Notes under the pieces: model-generated | Seen by the model: only the letters and a program-made list of their open reading frames with translations | Told to the model about the DNA's origin: nothing | The model's database searches: none | Source: Alphaproteobacteria bacterium | GTDB lineage: Bacteria > Pseudomonadota > Alphaproteobacteria > G02398745 > G023898745 | NCBI GenBank assembly: GCA_027366195.1 | Contig: DAHXKW010000102.1 | Span: forward strand, 1-8,386 | DNA: 8,386 bases | Direction: 5' to 3' | Shown: positions 6,836 through 8,386 of the stretch, piece after piece | Position numbering within the stretch: the stretch's first letter is position 1 | How the letters are laid out: each line of letters begins with the position of its first letter | Program-made: the position numbers and the translations under genes

Positions 6836-7033
6836 ATGCCCAAATTAAAAACAAAAAGCAGCGCGAAAAAACGCTTTAAATTAACGGGCTCTGGCCTTGT
6901 AAAATCAGCTTACGCAGGCAAACGTCACAACATGCGTAAACGCACCCAACGCCATATCCGTGATGCGCGCGGCATGGATGTCATGCACGTAGCCGATCAA
7001 AAACGCATCGTTAAATATTATTTACACGGATAA
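6836..7033 (+). CDS. rpmI: 50S ribosomal protein L35
   Basis: A 65-aa, very basic protein beginning MPKLKTKSSAKKRFKLTGSG, the classical L35 opening, with 'KSAYAGKRHNMRKRTQRHIRDARG' through the middle. It is a structural component of the large ribosomal subunit. An upstream TTG at 6794 keeps the frame open, but the ATG at 6836 is preceded by a near-perfect GAAGGAG (6824-6830) at 5 nt and gives the family length, so it is the start. It is followed 18 bp later by rplT. infC, which often precedes it in this operon, is replaced here by the RND pump gene. Confidence 0.96.
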   Translation: MPKLKTKSSAKKRFKLTGSGLVKSAYAGKRHNMRKRTQRHIRDARGMDVMHVADQKRIVKYYLHG

Positions 7034-7051
7034 GGGGGGGGGAATTATAAC
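7034..7051 (+). promoter_or_regulatory. Ribosome site of rplT made of a nine-G run
   Basis: Immediately after the rpmI TAA come nine consecutive G (7034-7042), then AATTATAAC and the rplT ATG. With the preceding A's it reads AAGGGG..., able to pair with the anti-Shine-Dalgarno partly through G-U pairs. A homopolymer this long is rare in such AT-rich DNA and prone to slippage, which would change spacing rather than frame. Confidence 0.6.
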
Positions 7052-7402
7052 ATGCGCGTAAAAGGTGGATATGTCGTTTCACGCAGACATAAAAGAATAT
7101 TAAAGCTCGCAAAAGGATTCCGCGGTCGTTCAAAAAATTGTTTTACCATTGCCATACGCCGAGTCCAAAAAGCAATGCAATATGCTTACCGCGATCGTCG
7201 CGTACGCAAACGTGACTTCCGCAGCCTATGGATTCAACGTATCAACGCAGCCGTGCGCATGCAAGGTATGACCTACTCCCAGTTCATGGGATTAGCAAAT
7301 AAAATGAATCTGGGATTGGATCGCAAAATGTTAGCAGACTTAGCTATGAATAACCCTGAGGTTTTTGAAACCATCATAGCCCAAGTCAAAAAATCAGCAT
7401 GA
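7052..7402 (+). CDS. rplT: 50S ribosomal protein L20
   Basis: A 116-aa basic protein (E. coli 118) that binds 23S rRNA early in large-subunit assembly and, in many bacteria, represses its own operon by binding the mRNA leader. The family blocks are all present: 'SRRHKRILKLAKGFRGRSK' (10-28), 'QYAYRDRRVRKRDFRSLWIQ' (43-62), 'RINAAVRMQGMTYSQFM' (63-79) and 'LDRKMLADLAMNNPEVF' (89-105). It starts MRVKGG with one residue fewer than the common MARVK opening. It shares an operon with rpmI. Its TGA overlaps the ATG of the next gene (ATGA), where pheS would normally follow. Confidence 0.96.
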   Translation: MRVKGGYVVSRRHKRILKLAKGFRGRSKNCFTIAIRRVQKAMQYAYRDRRVRKRDFRSLWIQRINAAVRMQGMTYSQFMGLANKMNLGLDRKMLADLAMNNPEVFETIIAQVKKSA

Positions 7403-7677
7403 GATCTTCTCCAAAGACTCAAACGATATTTCGCTATCCTATATCAGTTGAAAACAAAGGCTGGGTAATTTTATCAACAATCCTATTTTTTCCTCTTGGA
7501 TTATTTTTATTCTTGCTTAATGCACGTATTCACATTGATCAGAAGTTATACTATTTAAAATATAAAGGAAGCATTGGCTGGCTTGTATTTTGGTTGGTTT
7601 TCTTTTTTCCCGTAGCTTTTTTGTTAATTGTTCTCAATGGAATAGATCTAGAGTCCTGTAAACCAGAAATTCTTTAG
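7399..7677 (+). CDS. 92-aa two-helix membrane protein with a duplicated motif, unknown function
   Basis: I do not recognise the family. The ATG overlaps the rplT stop (ATGA) and has no ribosome site of its own, so translation is probably coupled to L20. After a 20-residue polar, net-basic lead come two hydrophobic helices, about 22-41 and 61-80, linked by a charged 'RIHIDQKLYYLKYKGSI'. The helices align without gaps as two copies of G-W-x7-F-F-P-x4-L-x2-L-N: G21, W22, F30, F31, P32, L37, L40, N41 against G60, W61, F69, F70, P71, L76, L79, N80, a period of 39 residues. This points to an ancient internal duplication and a small integral inner-membrane protein, perhaps an oligomer. Base use is like its neighbours. 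It meets the ABC fragment tail to tail with 15 bp between stops. Confidence 0.7.
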   Translation: MRSSPKTQTIFRYPISVENKGWVILSTILFFPLGLFLFLLNARIHIDQKLYYLKYKGSIGWLVFWLVFFFPVAFLLIVLNGIDLESCKPEIL

Positions 7678-7692
7678 AAGTTGTTTTCTTGG

Positions 7693-8265
7693 TTAAAGGA
7701 TATGTGTATAATCGGCAAAATCAATAGGCTCATGAGACACAATAATAACTGTCTTACCTTTAGTCGTTTTTGCAATTAAGTCTAGTACCACTTTTTTTGT
7801 TTTGGCGTCTAGTCCAACAAGCGGCTCATCTAATATGTAAACAGGGCAGTTCCTTAGTAATACACGACACAAAGCTGCACGCCTTAATTCTCCTCCCGAC
7901 AAGTTCATAGATTGCGTATATGGCTTTAGCCCCAAGTCTGACAAAAATTCTACTGCTTTTTCTTTATCTTGGACCCACATGTTAGAAATAACAGTACCAT
8001 TAAAAATCCCATTTTCCTGAGGCAAATAAGCTATCATTTGTCTTAGCTCATTATTAGAAAAGGTTAAAATATCATAACCAGCAAGCATAATTGACCCTAG
8101 GCTTGGCTTGTAAAATCCAGCCAATAAATCACATAGGGTAGATTTGCCTCCCCCACTTTTTCCCATAAGCACTGTACACTTACCATTTGGTACTTTTAAA
8201 CTTACTTTGCGTAAAATTTCACCATAGGATATGTCATTGATTTCTATCCTAATTTCCCATAAAAA
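7693..8265 (-). pseudogene. ABC exporter nucleotide-binding domain, 5'-truncated remnant
   Basis: The frame is open from 8265 to the TAA at 7695 (190 codons) and encodes one NBD. Upstream of the first ordinary start (GTG 8172) it already reads 'IEINDISYGEILRKVSLKVP', the normal beta-strand lead with the A-loop Tyr, so a start at 8172 would lose needed structure. Counting from the GTG, the motifs are Walker A GKSGGGKST (4-12), Q-loop Gln52 in 'YLPQEN', signature LSGGE (91-95), Walker B with the catalytic Glu in 'VYILDE' (111-116), D-loop 'GLD' and H-loop His147 in 'VSHE'. All residues for ATP hydrolysis are intact. The style resembles the C-terminal half of CydC/CydD or related type-1 exporters, where about 300 residues of membrane domain precede it; here an in-frame TAA at 8268 and a palindrome replace that part. 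It could be a stand-alone NBD using a rare ATT start, but a truncated gene is likelier. Confidence 0.65.
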
Positions 8266-8266
8266 T

Positions 8267-8280
8267 TATACCTAGGTATA
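8267..8280. repeat. 14-bp perfect palindrome, likely operator (left site)
   Basis: TATACCTAGGTATA is a perfect palindrome whose half, TATACCTA, recurs in the larger inverted repeat at 8327-8350. On the minus strand its end forms a perfect TATAAT (8270-8265), a possible -10 box reading toward the ABC remnant, though no good -35 lies 16-18 bp before it. It sits exactly where the ABC frame breaks. Confidence 0.6.
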
Positions 8281-8282
8281 TC

Positions 8283-8321
8283 AAAAGCGAAGATTGGCAA
8301 ATGTTTTCGCTTGATTTTCGC
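8283..8321. repeat. GCGAA/TTCGC repeats between the two palindromes
   Basis: TTTTCGC occurs twice at an 11-bp period (8304-8310 and 8315-8321), about one helical turn, and its complement GCGAA occurs at 8287-8291. ATTGGC and GCCAAAT also face each other. The array may be an additional binding site or a hairpin between the two operators. Confidence 0.35.
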
Positions 8322-8339
8322 CAAATTCATAGGTATAGT
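8311..8339 (+). promoter_or_regulatory. Sigma70-type promoter for the gene at 8370
   Basis: TTGATT (8311-8316), a 17-bp spacer and TATAGT (8334-8339) match the consensus at 4/6 and 5/6. Transcription should begin near 8346, leaving a leader of about 24 nt with a GAGG ribosome site at 8355-8358. The -10 box lies inside the inverted repeat at 8327-8350. Confidence 0.65.
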
Positions 8340-8350
8340 TATACCTATGA
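8327..8350. promoter_or_regulatory. 24-bp inverted-repeat operator over the -10 box (right site)
   Basis: Two perfect 11-bp arms (8327-8337 and 8340-8350, core AGGTATA/TATACCT) flank a 2-bp centre. The repeat covers the -10 and probable start site of the plus-strand promoter, so a dimer bound here would block transcription. The shared half-site with the palindrome at 8267-8280 suggests that one protein binds both, possibly looping or cooperating over about five to six helical turns. Confidence 0.65.
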
Positions 8351-8369
8351 TCGTGAGGTTGAGATCATC

Positions 8370-8386
8370 ATGACAAGCCGCGTGAA
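8370..8386 (+). CDS. Start of a gene leaving the window (MTSRV...), probably self-regulated
   Basis: ATG at 8370 opens MTSRV and runs off the edge. GAGG lies 11 nt upstream. A palindromic operator covering the promoter of a short leader is typical of antitoxin or repressor genes that control themselves, and an opening like 'MTSRVN' would suit ribbon-helix-helix (RelB/DinJ-like) antitoxins. Five residues are far too few to name a family. Confidence 0.45.

Noticed and set aside
7678..7692. Shared terminator between the convergent 92-aa gene and the ABC remnant
   Set aside because: Only a weak CTTTA/TAAAG pairing with a long loop is visible, with no GC-rich stem followed by a T run.
1..8386. 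CRISPR arrays, tRNA or rRNA genes
   Set aside because: No regularly spaced repeats of suitable length and no tRNA- or rRNA-like sequence was seen on either strand.

Overview
The window looks like chromosomal DNA of an AT-rich Gram-negative bacterium, most likely an alphaproteobacterium of the host-associated kind (Holosporales/Rickettsiales-like). That placement is inferred from the outer-membrane porin type, the alphaproteobacterial-style RND pump, the base composition, and the mix of intact housekeeping genes with decayed and insertion-disrupted ones. No rRNA gene or other decisive marker is present.

Left part (1-3614, all minus strand). Read in the direction of transcription: trigger factor (tig, GTG start at 3503), a 494-aa porin-like outer-membrane protein, a 56-aa protein that looks like a bare histidine-kinase DHp helical hairpin (not described by any obvious neighbour), and a comEC fragment cut after about 95 codons. 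Just beyond the break lies the 5' end of an IS982-type transposase, which runs off the left edge. Porin, DHp-like gene and comEC are packed tightly: TAA abuts ATG, then there is a 37-bp overlap. A good sigma70 promoter (TTGATA-17-TATAAA) precedes tig, and a weak hairpin/U-tract follows it.

Middle (3624-7677, plus strand). An intact 1040-aa RND/AcrB-type efflux permease with conserved proton-relay residues stands alone, with no membrane-fusion or TolC partner in view. It is followed by a hairpin and then rpmI-rplT (L35-L20) with strong ribosome sites, one of them next to a run of nine G. A 92-aa two-helix membrane protein overlaps the rplT stop (ATGA). Its two hydrophobic segments are copies of one motif (GW...FFP...LN), and I do not recognise the family. 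The usual infC upstream and pheST downstream are absent.

Right part (7693-8386). On the minus strand is the nucleotide-binding domain of an ABC exporter. Its reading frame extends to 8265 with a full NBD N-terminus but no ordinary start codon, so it is a 5'-truncated remnant. Its break coincides with a 14-bp palindrome. About 60 bp further on, a larger inverted repeat with the same half-site overlaps the -10 box of a clear plus-strand promoter driving a gene that begins at 8370 and leaves the window. This is the layout of a self-repressed module such as a toxin-antitoxin or regulator gene, possibly inserted into the ABC gene.

Most interesting: the DHp-only small protein joined to comEC, the duplicated-motif membrane protein attached to L20, the paired palindromic operators at the right edge, and an apparent one-base shift inside the porin signal peptide.
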